From the NCBI RefSeq assembly GCF_016612545.1, contig NZ_JAENRY010000057.1:1-36344 (forward strand): a stretch of 36,344 bases of DNA. The letters are read 5' to 3'. A model generated the notes under the pieces. That model saw nothing but the letters and a program-made list of their open reading frames with translations. It was not told the DNA's origin and made no database searches. The DNA is from Streptomyces sp. MBT65 (lineage in GTDB: Bacteria; Actinomycetota; Actinomycetes; Streptomycetales; Streptomycetaceae). Below are positions 1 to 8,280 of the stretch, in pieces. Within the stretch, counting starts at the first letter, position 1. Each line of letters starts with the position of its first letter. The position numbers were made by a program, and so were the translations under genes.

Positions 1-431
1 ACTCCGGCGTCCAGTCCGCCCGGCTTCAACTCCGGCGTCCAGTCCGCCCGGCGCACTTCGTCGCCGGCTCCACACAGCTCCGATCCTCGCCACAACTCCG
101 GCCTTCTGTGGGCCGCCGGCCGTCGCCGCGATCCCGGCCTCCGCGCGCCCCCGGCCCTCGCCGCAGCTCCGGCTCTCCGCGCAGCTCCGGCTCTCCGCGC
201 AGCCCGGGCCCCGCGCCCCGGCCTCTTCCAGCCTCGGCCCCTTACACCCCAGGCGCCCTTCAACTCAGGTCTCTTGCAGCCCCGGCGCCTCACGGCCTTG
301 GCCCCAGCCGCAATCCCGGCGTCTCACGGCCTTGGCCCCTGCCGCAACCCCCGCGTCTCACGGCCTTGGCCCCAGCCAACCCCGGCGCCTTGCAACCCCG
401 GCACCTTCCAGGCCCCCCAGCCGGCGCAGCG
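1..431. repeat. C-rich intergenic stretch with several short tandem repeats
   Basis: I see no convincing gene here. The first 53 bases hold a 24-base unit (ACTCCGGCGTCCAGTCCGCC plus CGGC) at 1-24 and again at 30-53. A perfect 18-base tandem repeat (GCAGCTCCGGCTCTCCGC) lies at 163-180 and 181-198. A 34-base period unit containing TCACGGCCTTGGCCCC is repeated about three times, with the shared word starting at 290, 324 and 358. The stretch lies downstream of the peptidoglycan-binding protein gene on the minus strand and is strongly C-rich on the plus strand. Open frames through it are low-complexity Pro/Ala/Arg strings without recognisable domains. Confidence 0.7.
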
Positions 432-1445
432 CTACGGCTCGGTCGTCTCCGACTCCAGGCGGGCCCGGGTTGCCGCCCCGTAGACCCCCAGCCCGTCCGA
501 CTGGATGCCGCGGGCGAGTTGGTAGGTGCGTACCGAGGTCTGTACCTGCTTGTCGAAGATGCCGTTGTCGGGGCCGGTGTAGAGGTTCAACTGGGCCAGG
601 CGGAGCTGGAGTTCGGTGACCTCGGGGCCCTCGTCGCCGCGTTGGAGGACCGCGGCGGGGCTGCTGCCGCCCTGGCGGTCGGTGGCGGCGGCGCTCGACG
701 TCGTGGTGGTGGCGGTCGGCGTCGGGCTCGGGCGCGTGGACCTCGACGGTGTGGCGGACGGGGTCGAGGACGCCGTCGGTGACGGGGTCTCGCTGAGCGA
801 CGGGGTCGGGGACGCCGACGTCGGCTGTGCGGACGTGGAACCGCTCGTGGACGGAGTCACCGGCGCCGCGCTCTTCGACGTGATCGGGACGCTCGCCCGG
901 ATGTCCTGGGGAGCCGCCTCGTCCCGGGACGGTGTCTCGTACGAGAACACGCCGCTCGCGAAACCGGCCACCACCGCCACGAGGACGACCGCCCCCGCGG
1001 CGGCGAGGAGGACGGTACGGCGGTGACGGCGCGGGGAGTCGGTGCTCGTGGGTGGTTCCGGGGCATCCCCGTCACCCTCGAACAGGCTCAGGTCGGTCGC
1101 GTTCGGGGGAGGGGGCACGGTCGGGAGGAGTGTCGTCTCCGCCTGTGCGGGCGGCGCGGGCGGTACCGCGCGCAGCACCATCGTCTCCTCCACCGCCGGC
1201 AGCCGCTGTGTCTCACCCTCGGGCAGAGCCGACGCGGCCGGCGGCGTCCGCTCCTGCGGGTCCCCCTCCAGCTCCACGTACGGCCTGATCCGCAGCGGGT
1301 CGAAGTCCTCCGCCGCTGCCGCCTCCGCCGTGCGCGCGGCACGCAGCGCGTCGGACGCCCGTTGGGTGCAGGCGCAGGACGGGGAGCCGTCGGCAGCCCG
1401 CGGCGCTCCGCACTGCGGGCATATGTGCCCCTTCGCCTCGTTCAC
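432..1445 (-). CDS. Membrane-anchored peptidoglycan-binding domain protein with N-terminal zinc ribbon
   Basis: A 337-residue protein predicted to sit in the membrane with a C-terminal wall-binding domain. Residues 9-26 form a small zinc-ribbon-like cluster (CPQC then CAC). A Pro-rich cytoplasmic linker, one transmembrane helix (about 144-167) and a long Ser/Thr/Pro linker follow. A PG_binding_1 domain (about 265-333) closes the protein, with the typical GDEGPEVTELQLRL and GIFDKQVQTSVRTYQ pattern. I chose the GTG at 1445 because GGGGAGGGA lies about 7 bases upstream and the product then starts with the zinc ribbon; the frame stays open to 1532. It is transcribed divergently from the exporter at 1604. 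The architecture suggests a cytoplasmic sensor or adaptor end linked across the membrane to peptidoglycan. The exact role is unknown. Confidence 0.85.
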   Translation of the reverse strand: MNEAKGHICPQCGAPRAADGSPSCACTQRASDALRAARTAEAAAAEDFDPLRIRPYVELEGDPQERTPPAASALPEGETQRLPAVEETMVLRAVPPAPPAQAETTLLPTVPPPPNATDLSLFEGDGDAPEPPTSTDSPRRHRRTVLLAAAGAVVLVAVVAGFASGVFSYETPSRDEAAPQDIRASVPITSKSAAPVTPSTSGSTSAQPTSASPTPSLSETPSPTASSTPSATPSRSTRPSPTPTATTTTSSAAATDRQGGSSPAAVLQRGDEGPEVTELQLRLAQLNLYTGPDNGIFDKQVQTSVRTYQLARGIQSDGLGVYGAATRARLESETTEP

Positions 1446-1603
1446 GTGTTCGTCCCTCCCCGTCAGAACTCCCGAGGTTATGCGGATCTCCTTCACGCCG
1501 TCTCCTCCGACCCCCGGAATGACAGCTTCCATTCGGACTCGACAGGCCGTAACAGTCCAAACCGATCACCATGGATGTGTAACGAGAGCCTCGGGAGGTC
1601 TTC

Positions 1604-3685
1604 ATGGCCGGCGATGCGCACGGTATGACAGGGAATGTGCACGACGCGCAGCCACCGGAGAAACCCCCGCGGCGGGGCAGCGCCGCCCAGGAACACGTGT
1701 CCGGCAACGTCCTCGTCTCCATCGGGGCGCTGCTCCTCGGGCTGCTGCTCGCCGCCCTCGACCAGACCATCGTGTCGACCGCGCTGCCGACGATCGTCAG
1801 CGACCTCGGCGGACTGGAACATCTGTCGTGGGTGGTCACGGCCTACCTGTTGGCCTCCACCGCCGCGACCCCGCTCTGGGGCAAACTCGGCGACCAGTAC
1901 GGACGGAAGCGGCTGTTCCAGATCGCGATCGTCATCTTTCTCGTCGGGTCGGCTCTGTGTGGTGCAGCGCAGAACATGCCCCAGCTCATCGGCTTCCGGG
2001 CGCTGCAGGGACTCGGCGGCGGCGGGCTCATCGTGCTGTCGATGGCGATCGTCGGCGATGTCGTCTCCCCGCGTGAACGCGGGCGCTACCAGGGGCTGTT
2101 CGGGGCCGTCTTCGGCGCGACGAGCGTCCTCGGGCCCCTCCTCGGCGGGCTGTTCACCGAGCACCTGAGCTGGCGCTGGGTCTTCTACGTCAACCTCCCC
2201 GTCGGAGTCGTCGCCCTCGCCGTCATCGCCACCGCCCTGCACATCCCGCGCAAGTCGACCCGGCACGTCATCGACTACCTCGGCACCTTCCTCATCGCCG
2301 CGGTCGCCACCTGCCTCGTCCTCGTCGCCTCGCTCGGCGGCACGACCTGGGGCTGGGGTTCACCGCAGATCATCGGGCTCGCGGTGCTCGGCGTGGTCCT
2401 GATCGGGGCGTTCGTGGCCGTGGAGCACCGGGCCGCCGAACCGGTCCTCCCGCTCAAGCTGTTCCGCGTCCGCACCTTCTCCCTCGCCGCCGTCATCAGC
2501 TTCATCGTCGGCTTCGCGATGTTCGGCGCGATGACCTATCTGCCGACCTTCCTCCAGGTCGTCCAGGGCATCTCGCCGACCATGTCCGGCGTCCACATGC
2601 TGCCGATGGTGTTCGGCATGCTGATCTCGTCCACCACCTCCGGCCAGATCGTCAGCCGCACCGGCCGCTGGAAGGTGTTCCCCATCGCGGGCACCGGAGT
2701 CACCGCGCTCGGCCTGCTCCTCCTGCACCAACTCGACGAGAACAGTTCCACCGGCGAGATGAGCGCCTACTTCTTCGTCTTCGGGCTCGGACTCGGCCTG
2801 GTCATGCAGGTGTTGGTGCTGATCGTGCAGAACGCCGTCTCGTACGAGGATCTCGGCGTCGCCACCTCCGGCGCGACCTTCTTCCGGTCCATCGGCGCGT
2901 CGTTCGGCGTCGCCATCTTCGGCACGATCTTCGCGAGCCGGCTGGGCGACAAGCTCACGGACGCTCTACGGGGCACCTCGTTGCCGCCGGGCGTCACACC
3001 GGACGGCCTCGAGTCCGACCCGCGCGGCATCTCCCAACTGCCGCCCGCGGTACGTCCGGAGGCCCTCCACGCCTACGCCTCCTCCATCACCGACGTCTTC
3101 CTCTACGCCGCCCCCGTCGCCCTCGTCGGCTTCGTCCTGGCGTGGTTCCTCAAGGAGGACAAGCTGCGCGGCTCGGTCACGGCACCGGACCTCACGGAGA
3201 CCCTCGCCAGCAACCCCGTCCAACGGTCCTCCTACGACGAGGTGTGCCGCGCGCTGTCCGTGCTCGGCACCCGGGAGGGCCGCCGCGAGATCTACCGGAC
3301 GATCACCGCGAAAGCGGGCTACGACCTTCAGCCGGCGGCGAGTTGGCTCCTCCTGCGCATCAAGCGGGACGGCTGGGCGGAACCGGGTGTGCTCGCCGAA
3401 CGCAGCTCCGTGCCCCTGCCCGTCGTCCTCGCCGCGGTCCGCCAGATCGAGGGGCGGCAGCTCGCCGTACGCGAGGGCCTCGACCTCCGACTGACCGACC
3501 AGGGGCGGGAGATGGCCGAACGGCTGTCACAGGCCCGTGAGGAGTCCCTCACGGAGACCCTGGGGGACTGGTGGGGGCCGGACCGGCCCACCGATCTGAT
3601 CCAGCTGGTGAAGGAACTCAACGGGGAGTTGTGCGGCTCCGACCGGGAGCAACCGCACAACGGGGCGGTGAGCGGGGTCGGTTGA
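1604..3685 (+). CDS. DHA2-type (14-TMS) MFS multidrug exporter with C-terminal winged-helix domain
   Basis: A 693-residue drug:H+ antiporter of the DHA2 family. About residues 35-525 carry 14 hydrophobic helices with the family signatures: LDQTIVSTALPTI in helix 1, GKLGDQYGRKR in the 2-3 loop (motif A) and GAVFGATSVLGPLLGG (motif C, antiporter). The remaining ~165 residues are soluble. They contain a MarR-like winged-helix pattern (ASWLLLRIKRDGWAEPGVLA, then a recognition-helix-like stretch, then a wing-like LRLTDQG), so the exporter carries what looks like a cytoplasmic helix-turn-helix. The ATG at 1604 follows GGGAGG by 5 bases. The expected role is efflux of hydrophobic cations or antibiotics. 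The tail may sense ligand or help assembly, or may be a relict regulator; that is inference. Confidence 0.9.
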   Translation: MAGDAHGMTGNVHDAQPPEKPPRRGSAAQEHVSGNVLVSIGALLLGLLLAALDQTIVSTALPTIVSDLGGLEHLSWVVTAYLLASTAATPLWGKLGDQYGRKRLFQIAIVIFLVGSALCGAAQNMPQLIGFRALQGLGGGGLIVLSMAIVGDVVSPRERGRYQGLFGAVFGATSVLGPLLGGLFTEHLSWRWVFYVNLPVGVVALAVIATALHIPRKSTRHVIDYLGTFLIAAVATCLVLVASLGGTTWGWGSPQIIGLAVLGVVLIGAFVAVEHRAAEPVLPLKLFRVRTFSLAAVISFIVGFAMFGAMTYLPTFLQVVQGISPTMSGVHMLPMVFGMLISSTTSGQIVSRTGRWKVFPIAGTGVTALGLLLLHQLDENSSTGEMSAYFFVFGLGLGLVMQVLVLIVQNAVSYEDLGVATSGATFFRSIGASFGVAIFGTIFASRLGDKLTDALRGTSLPPGVTPDGLESDPRGISQLPPAVRPEALHAYASSITDVFLYAAPVALVGFVLAWFLKEDKLRGSVTAPDLTETLASNPVQRSSYDEVCRALSVLGTREGRREIYRTITAKAGYDLQPAASWLLLRIKRDGWAEPGVLAERSSVPLPVVLAAVRQIEGRQLAVREGLDLRLTDQGREMAERLSQAREESLTETLGDWWGPDRPTDLIQLVKELNGELCGSDREQPHNGAVSGVG

Positions 3686-3746
3686 GATCTTGGTGTGGGC
3701 CGGTGCTCCTTGAACTGGGCCGCACCATATTGGTTCGGTCGCCTTC

Positions 3747-3870
3747 GGGGCGCTGGAAGCCGGTGTCGAGAGCCCCACCGTGCTCGGCGCTGCGCGCCTC
3801 CGCGCTCCCCCACTCTCGGCTTCGCTCGAGCGGGAGGGGCCCCCATGCCCTCTCGACACCGGCGCGCCCC
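3747..3870. repeat. Large compound inverted repeat (Streptomyces intergenic hairpin element)
   Basis: GGGGCGC (3747-3753) and GCCGGTGTCGAGAG (3759-3772) pair perfectly with CTCTCGACACCGGC (3850-3863) and GCGCCCC (3864-3870). This gives a 21-bp stem with a five-base bulge. The ~77-base loop contains a second imperfect C-rich/G-rich hairpin around 3806-3845 (CTCGGCTTCGCTCGAGCGGG). From general knowledge, sequences of this kind recur in Streptomyces intergenic regions. Lying between the convergent exporter and GNAT genes, it is well placed to act as a bidirectional terminator. The last codons of the GNAT gene (to 3870) run into its right flank. Confidence 0.75.
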
Positions 3871-4421
3871 TACGGCTCCCTCTCGGCCGACGCCTGGGGA
3901 CAGCGGGAGTTGGTGGGCTCTCGCCGCTGGTTGAGGAGGCTTTTGCGGAACCAGTGTTCCGCGTACTGGTCGTCGTTGTGGGGCTCGGTCTCCTCGTAGC
4001 CGAGTCGGGTGTACAGGGTGCGGGCCTCCACCAGGTCGTGTCGGGTGTCCAGGATCATCGTCGTGGCGCCCAGCTCGCGTGCGGCCTCCTCGGCGGCCGT
4101 CACCAGCCTCGGGGCGCCGCCCCGGCCGCGCATTCCCTCGTAGAGGAAGACCCTGGTCAGCTCGGCGGTCTTCGGGTCGAGGAGGCGGAAGCCCGCCGAG
4201 CCGGCTACCGCACCCTCGTACCGGGCCACCAGCAACTGGCCGCCGGGCGGGGCGAGTTCGGAACCGGTGCGGGCGGCGACCTCCCGCTCCAGTTCCTCCG
4301 GGTCGGTGCGTCGCCCCTCGTGGAGCAGGTACCAGCGGTCGCTGACCTCCGTGTAGTACGCCCGCCAGAGTGCGGCGGCCACGGGGGAGTCGAAGGGTTC
4401 CGGGGCGATCGTCCAGGTCAT
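3870..4421 (-). CDS. GNAT family N-acetyltransferase
   Basis: A 183-residue protein with a Gcn5-related acetyltransferase fold, expected to move an acetyl group from acetyl-CoA to an amine. Motif A with the CoA pyrophosphate loop is at about residues 91-115 (VFLYEGMRGRGGAPRL). Motif B is at about 133-144 (ARTLYTRLGYEE). The substrate cannot be read from the sequence. The ATG at 4421 is the natural start: the frame is open upstream, but that part is a shadow of the RibD-like gene, which ends 10 bases away at 4432, so the two are probably one operon. No strong ribosome site precedes the ATG. The C-terminal dozen residues (SRCPQASAEREP) are encoded in the flank of the 3747-3870 inverted-repeat element and probably replace a native end. 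Confidence 0.85.
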   Translation of the reverse strand: MTWTIAPEPFDSPVAAALWRAYYTEVSDRWYLLHEGRRTDPEELEREVAARTGSELAPPGGQLLVARYEGAVAGSAGFRLLDPKTAELTRVFLYEGMRGRGGAPRLVTAAEEAARELGATTMILDTRHDLVEARTLYTRLGYEETEPHNDDQYAEHWFRKSLLNQRREPTNSRCPQASAEREP

Positions 4422-4431
4422 GCGGGCATTG

Positions 4432-5058
4432 TCACGAGGGGGTGGGGAGGCGGCGCAAGCGAATATGGGTGACCTCGGGGGAGTCCAGCACCTGCGTCTT
4501 CCGCCACTCGATGTGCTGATCACCCACGTTGTCGAACAGTCGCCGTCCGCCGCACGCGAGCACCGGCACGATGTGCAGGAGCAGTTCGTCGAGCCATCCG
4601 GCGCGGATGAACTGCTGGACCAGGTCGGCGCCACCGGCCAGCGACACGTCCTTGCCGGCGGCGGCCTCGCGGGCCAACTCCAGTGCGTGGCCCGGCCCTT
4701 CGGTGACGAAGTGGTACGTCGTGCCGCCCTTCTTCACCACCGGCTCGCGCGGGTGGTGGGTGACGACGAACACGGGGGCGTGGAACGGGGGTTCGTCGCC
4801 CCACGGGATCTCCCCGGTGATGAACATGCCGTGGCCCATGACCACCGCGCCCGGCCGCTCGATCCACTCCGCGAGCAACTCGTCGTCCTGGCCGGTGTCC
4901 CCGCCCGTCATGCCCTGCATACGACGGAAGCTCCGCAGCCCGAACACCCACGAGTGCAGCCGCTCCCCGCCGATCCCCAGCGGATGCTCCCGCCCCGACT
5001 CCGGCCCCGCGATGTACCCGTCCAACGACAGGCCCAGCCGTGCGATGACCTCGCCCAT
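4432..5058 (-). CDS. Dihydrofolate reductase family / RibD C-terminal-like reductase
   Basis: A 208-residue cytosolic protein of the RibD C-terminal/DHFR-like superfamily, presumed to be an NADPH-dependent reductase of a pterin, flavin-precursor or related heterocycle. The N-terminus has the typical beta-strand followed by LSLDGYIAGP. The middle has VMGHGMF and VFVVTHHPREP, and the C-terminal half has the nucleotide-loop signature VSLAGGADLVQQFIRAGWLDEL followed by LLHIVPVLACGG. The start at 5058 is preceded by GAGGAGG at a spacing of about 5 bases. It is the first gene of a probable two-gene operon with the GNAT gene. Stand-alone members are common in actinomycetes and their substrates are mostly unknown. 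Confidence 0.88.
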   Translation of the reverse strand: MGEVIARLGLSLDGYIAGPESGREHPLGIGGERLHSWVFGLRSFRRMQGMTGGDTGQDDELLAEWIERPGAVVMGHGMFITGEIPWGDEPPFHAPVFVVTHHPREPVVKKGGTTYHFVTEGPGHALELAREAAAGKDVSLAGGADLVQQFIRAGWLDELLLHIVPVLACGGRRLFDNVGDQHIEWRKTQVLDSPEVTHIRLRRLPTPS

Positions 5059-5247
5059 GACAACCTCCTCGATCGGTCCCTACGGGGGTACTCACTGGTG
5101 CGTCGATCGGGCCGCCGCGAAATCGACACACCCGCACCACGAAATCCCCGGAGCCGTGGCCGTCGTTTGAAGGAGGCCTTTACGGCAACCCGGTACAGGA
5201 ACCGACCGACTACGAGAGCCGGTTGACCAAGAACCCGGAAGGCACTC

Positions 5248-5886
5248 ATGTCCACAGGCGTGATCATCGTTTTGATCGTGATCGTGGTCGGCGTGGTCGC
5301 TGCCGCGGCCGCCCTGGCGCTGCGTGCCCGAGGCGCGGCCGGCGGCTCGGGTCTGAAGCGCCGCTTCGGGCCGGAGTACGACCGGACCGTGGCCCGGCAC
5401 GACGGCGACGCGAAGGCCGCCGAGCGCGAGCTCGGCGAGCGCGTCCAGGAGCACGGTTCGCTGCGCGAGCAGCCGCTGGAGCCCGCGGACCGCGAGCGGT
5501 TCCAGGCCCGGTGGGCCGCCGCGCAGGAGCTCTTCGTCGACTCGCCCCGCGAGGCCCTGACCGACGTCGACCGGTTGCTCGGCGAGGTGGCCGGCGCCCG
5601 GGGCTTCCCCGATGTCGCCGAGTACGACAAGCAGTTCGACGCGCTGTCCGTGCACCACGCGGCCCACGTCCACGGCTACCGACGCGTGCACCGCGTCGTC
5701 ACCGCCCGCACGAACGGCACACCGGAGAGCCAGGCCGGCACCGAGGAGATGCGCGAGGCCATGCTCGAGGCCCGCGCCCTCTTCGACGACCTGGTGAGCG
5801 ACGGCAACCGTAACGGCGACAGTCACGGGCGCGGCGGCCGCCACTCGATCGGCTCATTCAACAAGCAGGCACTGAAGGGGAGTTGA
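5248..5886 (+). CDS. Small membrane-anchored protein of unknown function
   Basis: A 212-residue protein. Residues 5-27 form one N-terminal transmembrane anchor (IIVLIVIVVGVVAAAAALAL), followed by Arg/Gly residues and a mainly helical, charged domain. This includes RRFGPEYDRTVARHDGDAKAAERELGER and ERFQARWAAAQELFVDSPREALTDVDRLL. The second part resembles the C-terminal part of the next gene's product (FVDEPRSAVEEADHVLEEV), so both may carry related helical segments. The ATG follows GGAAGG by 5 bases. Its stop overlaps the leader of the next gene by a few bases, so the two are co-translated. From general familiarity such pairs are conserved in Streptomyces, but I know no assigned function. Confidence 0.8.
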   Translation: MSTGVIIVLIVIVVGVVAAAAALALRARGAAGGSGLKRRFGPEYDRTVARHDGDAKAAERELGERVQEHGSLREQPLEPADRERFQARWAAAQELFVDSPREALTDVDRLLGEVAGARGFPDVAEYDKQFDALSVHHAAHVHGYRRVHRVVTARTNGTPESQAGTEEMREAMLEARALFDDLVSDGNRNGDSHGRGGRHSIGSFNKQALKGS

Positions 5887-5891
5887 GCTAC

Positions 5892-6665
5892 ATGACCGAC
5901 GCGATACGGCCGACCGACGGCAACACGAACGAGAACGAGAACAAGAACGACGGCAGGAACGACGGCAACAAGACCGACGACAACAAGAACGCGGGGCGCG
6001 TCGACCGCAAGGAGACCGACAGGACTACGGACGGCAGGACCGCCGACGGCAGGACCGCGGACGGCCGGACCGCCGAGAAGGTGACACCGCTCGGGTCGTC
6101 CGACAGGACTCCGACCGCGGCGACGCCCTTGACGTCATCCTCGTCGTCGACGACCTCGTCCCGCGACACCGGCACCGCGATCCCGACCCCGCGTACCGGC
6201 GACACGACGAGGACCTCCCCGCGCGAGTCCACGGCCGGCACCGACCGCACCGCGGACCGCACCGACCGCACTGCGGACCGCACCGCCGACCGCACCGACC
6301 CGTCCGCGCGCCCCGTGCGGGACGTGCCGGCCGTTGTCGGCATCGGCTCCGGCGCCGCCGCCGACAACGGCCGGCACGTCCCGCAGGGCGTCGAGAACGG
6401 CAGCCTCATGCCGCACGACGAGAGCGACAAGTTCAGCCTGCGGCTGCAGCACGCGGTCACCGGGTTCGTCGACGAGCCCCGCTCCGCCGTGGAGGAGGCC
6501 GACCACGTGCTGGAGGAGGTCGCCGCCCGCTTCACGGAGGCCGTCACCAAGCGCCGCGCCACCCTGCACGGCTCCTGGGAGTCCAAGGGCTCCGACGACA
6601 CCGAGCAACTCCGCCTGGCCCTGCGGGACTACCGCGAGCTGACCGAGCGGCTCCTACACCTCTGA
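5892..6665 (+). CDS. Low-complexity repeat protein with conserved helical C-terminus
   Basis: A 257-residue hydrophilic protein. The first ~150 residues are disordered and repetitive: Asn/Lys/Asp runs, then tandem DGRTA units, a Ser/Thr-rich linker, then TDRTADRT-type units. Residues from about 175 (FSLRLQHAVTGFVDEPRSAV) to the end form a compact helical domain similar to a segment in the upstream gene product. I chose ATG 5892, with AAGGGGAG at 5875-5882, over the in-frame TTG at 5883, which would overlap the upstream stop. The gene is coupled to the 5248 gene. Its last 12 bases overlap the convergent DUF1992 gene. The function is unknown. Confidence 0.78.
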   Translation: MTDAIRPTDGNTNENENKNDGRNDGNKTDDNKNAGRVDRKETDRTTDGRTADGRTADGRTAEKVTPLGSSDRTPTAATPLTSSSSSTTSSRDTGTAIPTPRTGDTTRTSPRESTAGTDRTADRTDRTADRTADRTDPSARPVRDVPAVVGIGSGAAADNGRHVPQGVENGSLMPHDESDKFSLRLQHAVTGFVDEPRSAVEEADHVLEEVAARFTEAVTKRRATLHGSWESKGSDDTEQLRLALRDYRELTERLLHL

Positions 6666-7082
6666 GCCGTCGACAGTCCGGCGCTCCCGCCGATCCCGCC
6701 ACTCGCGTACGACCTCTTCCACGTCGTACGGCTTCATCCCCAGTGGGGGACCCGGCGGCGGCTTGAACATCATGTCGCGGATCTTCACGTTGACTTCGGT
6801 GATGATCTGCCGTGCGATCCGCTCCGAAGGGGCCGAGTACGCCGCAGCCAGGGCGTCCTCGGCCTCTTTGCGCAGTGCGAGCGTCGGTGGCAGCACGGAG
6901 ATGCCCTCGCGGGCCATCTTCTGCTTGATCCACCACAGTTCGTCGTACGTCGTGTCGGCGCCGGACGGCAACGGCTTGCCCGCGCCCGGCAGTTGGGCGA
7001 ACTCTCCGGCACGCTCGGCGTCACGGATCTGCTTGTCGACCCAGGACTCGAAGGACACACCCGGTGGCTTTCGCTCGGTCAT
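6654..7082 (-). CDS. DUF1992 (DnaJ-C28-like) domain protein
   Basis: A 142-residue cytosolic protein whose first ~70 residues match the DUF1992/DNAJC28 conserved region: SFESWVDKQIRDAERAGEF, then LPGAGKPLP and LWWIKQKM. The rest is helical and ends in a charged VREWRDRRERR segment. The length is typical for stand-alone bacterial members. Its biochemical role is not established. The start at 7082 has only a weak purine-rich stretch upstream. The 3' end overlaps the end of the convergent low-complexity gene by 12 bases. Confidence 0.85.
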   Translation of the reverse strand: MTERKPPGVSFESWVDKQIRDAERAGEFAQLPGAGKPLPSGADTTYDELWWIKQKMAREGISVLPPTLALRKEAEDALAAAYSAPSERIARQIITEVNVKIRDMMFKPPPGPPLGMKPYDVEEVVREWRDRRERRTVDGSEV

Positions 7083-7164
7083 GACTTCATTGTGCCGGAC
7101 GCGGCACGGCCGGGCGATTTATCATGCGCCCGCTGCTGTAAGGACACTTCATAGGGGAGCGCAC

Positions 7165-7557
7165 GTGCTCGAACTCACCATGGCCACGGTCTCCGGGACG
7201 GACGCGGGCGCGACCGCCGGGATGCTGATGGCCGAGTCGCCCAGTGACCCGGGCGCGGTGCTGCGAGTGGGCCGGGACGAGTCGGTGTGCCGGCTGGTGA
7301 CACCGGACGACTGGCTGTTCATCTCGCGGGTCCATCTGGAGTTCCTGTGCGGGCCCGAGGGCGTCTGGCAGGTGAGCTGGCTGCGCGGCTCCCAGCCCGA
7401 CCCGTCCTCCGAAGTACGCCTGATCGTCGGCGAGTACGCCCAGACCGTCGCCTACGGAGGCAGCGTGCCCTTGCCCCGGGGCGGCAGCGGCGAGATCGTC
7501 ATCCAGGACCGCACCGGGCCGCGCAGCGTCAACGTCGGCTTCTATCACGAGAGTTGA
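7165..7557 (+). CDS. Short FHA-like domain protein
   Basis: A 130-residue protein. The pattern VLRVGRDES (G36-R37), then ISRVHLEF (S54, R55, H57), then beta strands ending in GEIVIQDR fits a forkhead-associated domain, which binds phosphothreonine peptides in partner proteins. The usual Asn after the SxxH region is not obvious, so binding may be altered. The GTG at 7165 is chosen because AGGGGAG lies 5 bases upstream; the frame is open further upstream but lacks a ribosome site. It is convergent with the O-methyltransferase gene, with a 13-base gap. A kinase partner is not encoded nearby. Confidence 0.72.
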   Translation: MLELTMATVSGTDAGATAGMLMAESPSDPGAVLRVGRDESVCRLVTPDDWLFISRVHLEFLCGPEGVWQVSWLRGSQPDPSSEVRLIVGEYAQTVAYGGSVPLPRGGSGEIVIQDRTGPRSVNVGFYHES

Positions 7558-7570
7558 CGGACCGGCGGGA

Positions 7571-8242
7571 TCAGTCGAGCACCCGCGCCAGCGCGAACCC
7601 GTCGTAGCCCTTCCTGCCCACCGTCTGGATCGCCGTACCGGACAGGCGCGCGTGCGAACCGATCAACTCGATGGCCGTACGCGTGCCTTGGACGTCCGGC
7701 GAGGTGCTGTCCGGGTCGGCGACCCGGCCGCCGCGGACCACGTTGTCGATGATGATCAGGCTGCCGGGGCGGGTGAGCTTGAGGGCCCACTCCACGTAGT
7801 ACGGGTTGTTGACCTTGTCGGCGTCGACGAAGACCAGGTCGAAGGGCGTCGGGTGCTCGTCGGCCAGCACGGCCAGTGACTCCAGGGCCGCGCCCACCCG
7901 CACCTCGACGATCTTGTCGAGGCCCGCGCGGGCGATGTTGCGGGTCGCGACCTCCGCGTGCTTCCGGCTGTACTCCAGGGTGACCAGCCGGCCGTCGGCG
8001 GGCAGCGCGCGGGCCAGCCAGATCGTGCTGTAGCCGCCGAGGGTGCCGATCTCCAGGACGCGGCCGGCGCCCTGGGTCAGGGCGAGGAGATGCAGCAGCT
8101 TGCCCTCGGCGGCGGACACCGCGATCTCCGGGAGCCCGGCCGCCTCGCTGTCGCGCAGGGTTGCCCGGAGCACCTCGTCCTCGGGGGCGAGATGGCTGAT
8201 GAAGTAGTCGTCGACGTCGTCCCACACCTGTGACTCGCTCAT
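7571..8242 (-). CDS. Class I SAM-dependent O-methyltransferase (CCoAOMT-like)
   Basis: A 223-residue enzyme of the catechol/caffeoyl-CoA O-methyltransferase type. Motif I for S-adenosylmethionine is at residues 62-70 (VLEIGTLGG). The metal and substrate acid cluster is FVDAD (D140, D142) plus IIIDN (D166, N167), as in cation-dependent members. The length is typical for bacterial homologues. It probably methylates a small catechol-like molecule, but the substrate is not readable. It lies 38 bases downstream of the DUF2330 gene on the same strand, so co-transcription is possible though functionally unexplained. Confidence 0.9.
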   Translation of the reverse strand: MSESQVWDDVDDYFISHLAPEDEVLRATLRDSEAAGLPEIAVSAAEGKLLHLLALTQGAGRVLEIGTLGGYSTIWLARALPADGRLVTLEYSRKHAEVATRNIARAGLDKIVEVRVGAALESLAVLADEHPTPFDLVFVDADKVNNPYYVEWALKLTRPGSLIIIDNVVRGGRVADPDSTSPDVQGTRTAIELIGSHARLSGTAIQTVGRKGYDGFALARVLD

Positions 8243-8280
8243 GCGCCTGTCCCTTTCGTGATTCCTGTGACGATCACTTC

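Noticed and set aside
1..431. CRISPR-like array
   Set aside because: The repeats are contiguous or irregular without uniform spacers, and no cas genes are present.
5059..5247. SigB-type promoter (GGGTAC at about 5087) for the membrane-protein operon
   Set aside because: A GNNT element at the required 14-16 base distance is absent.
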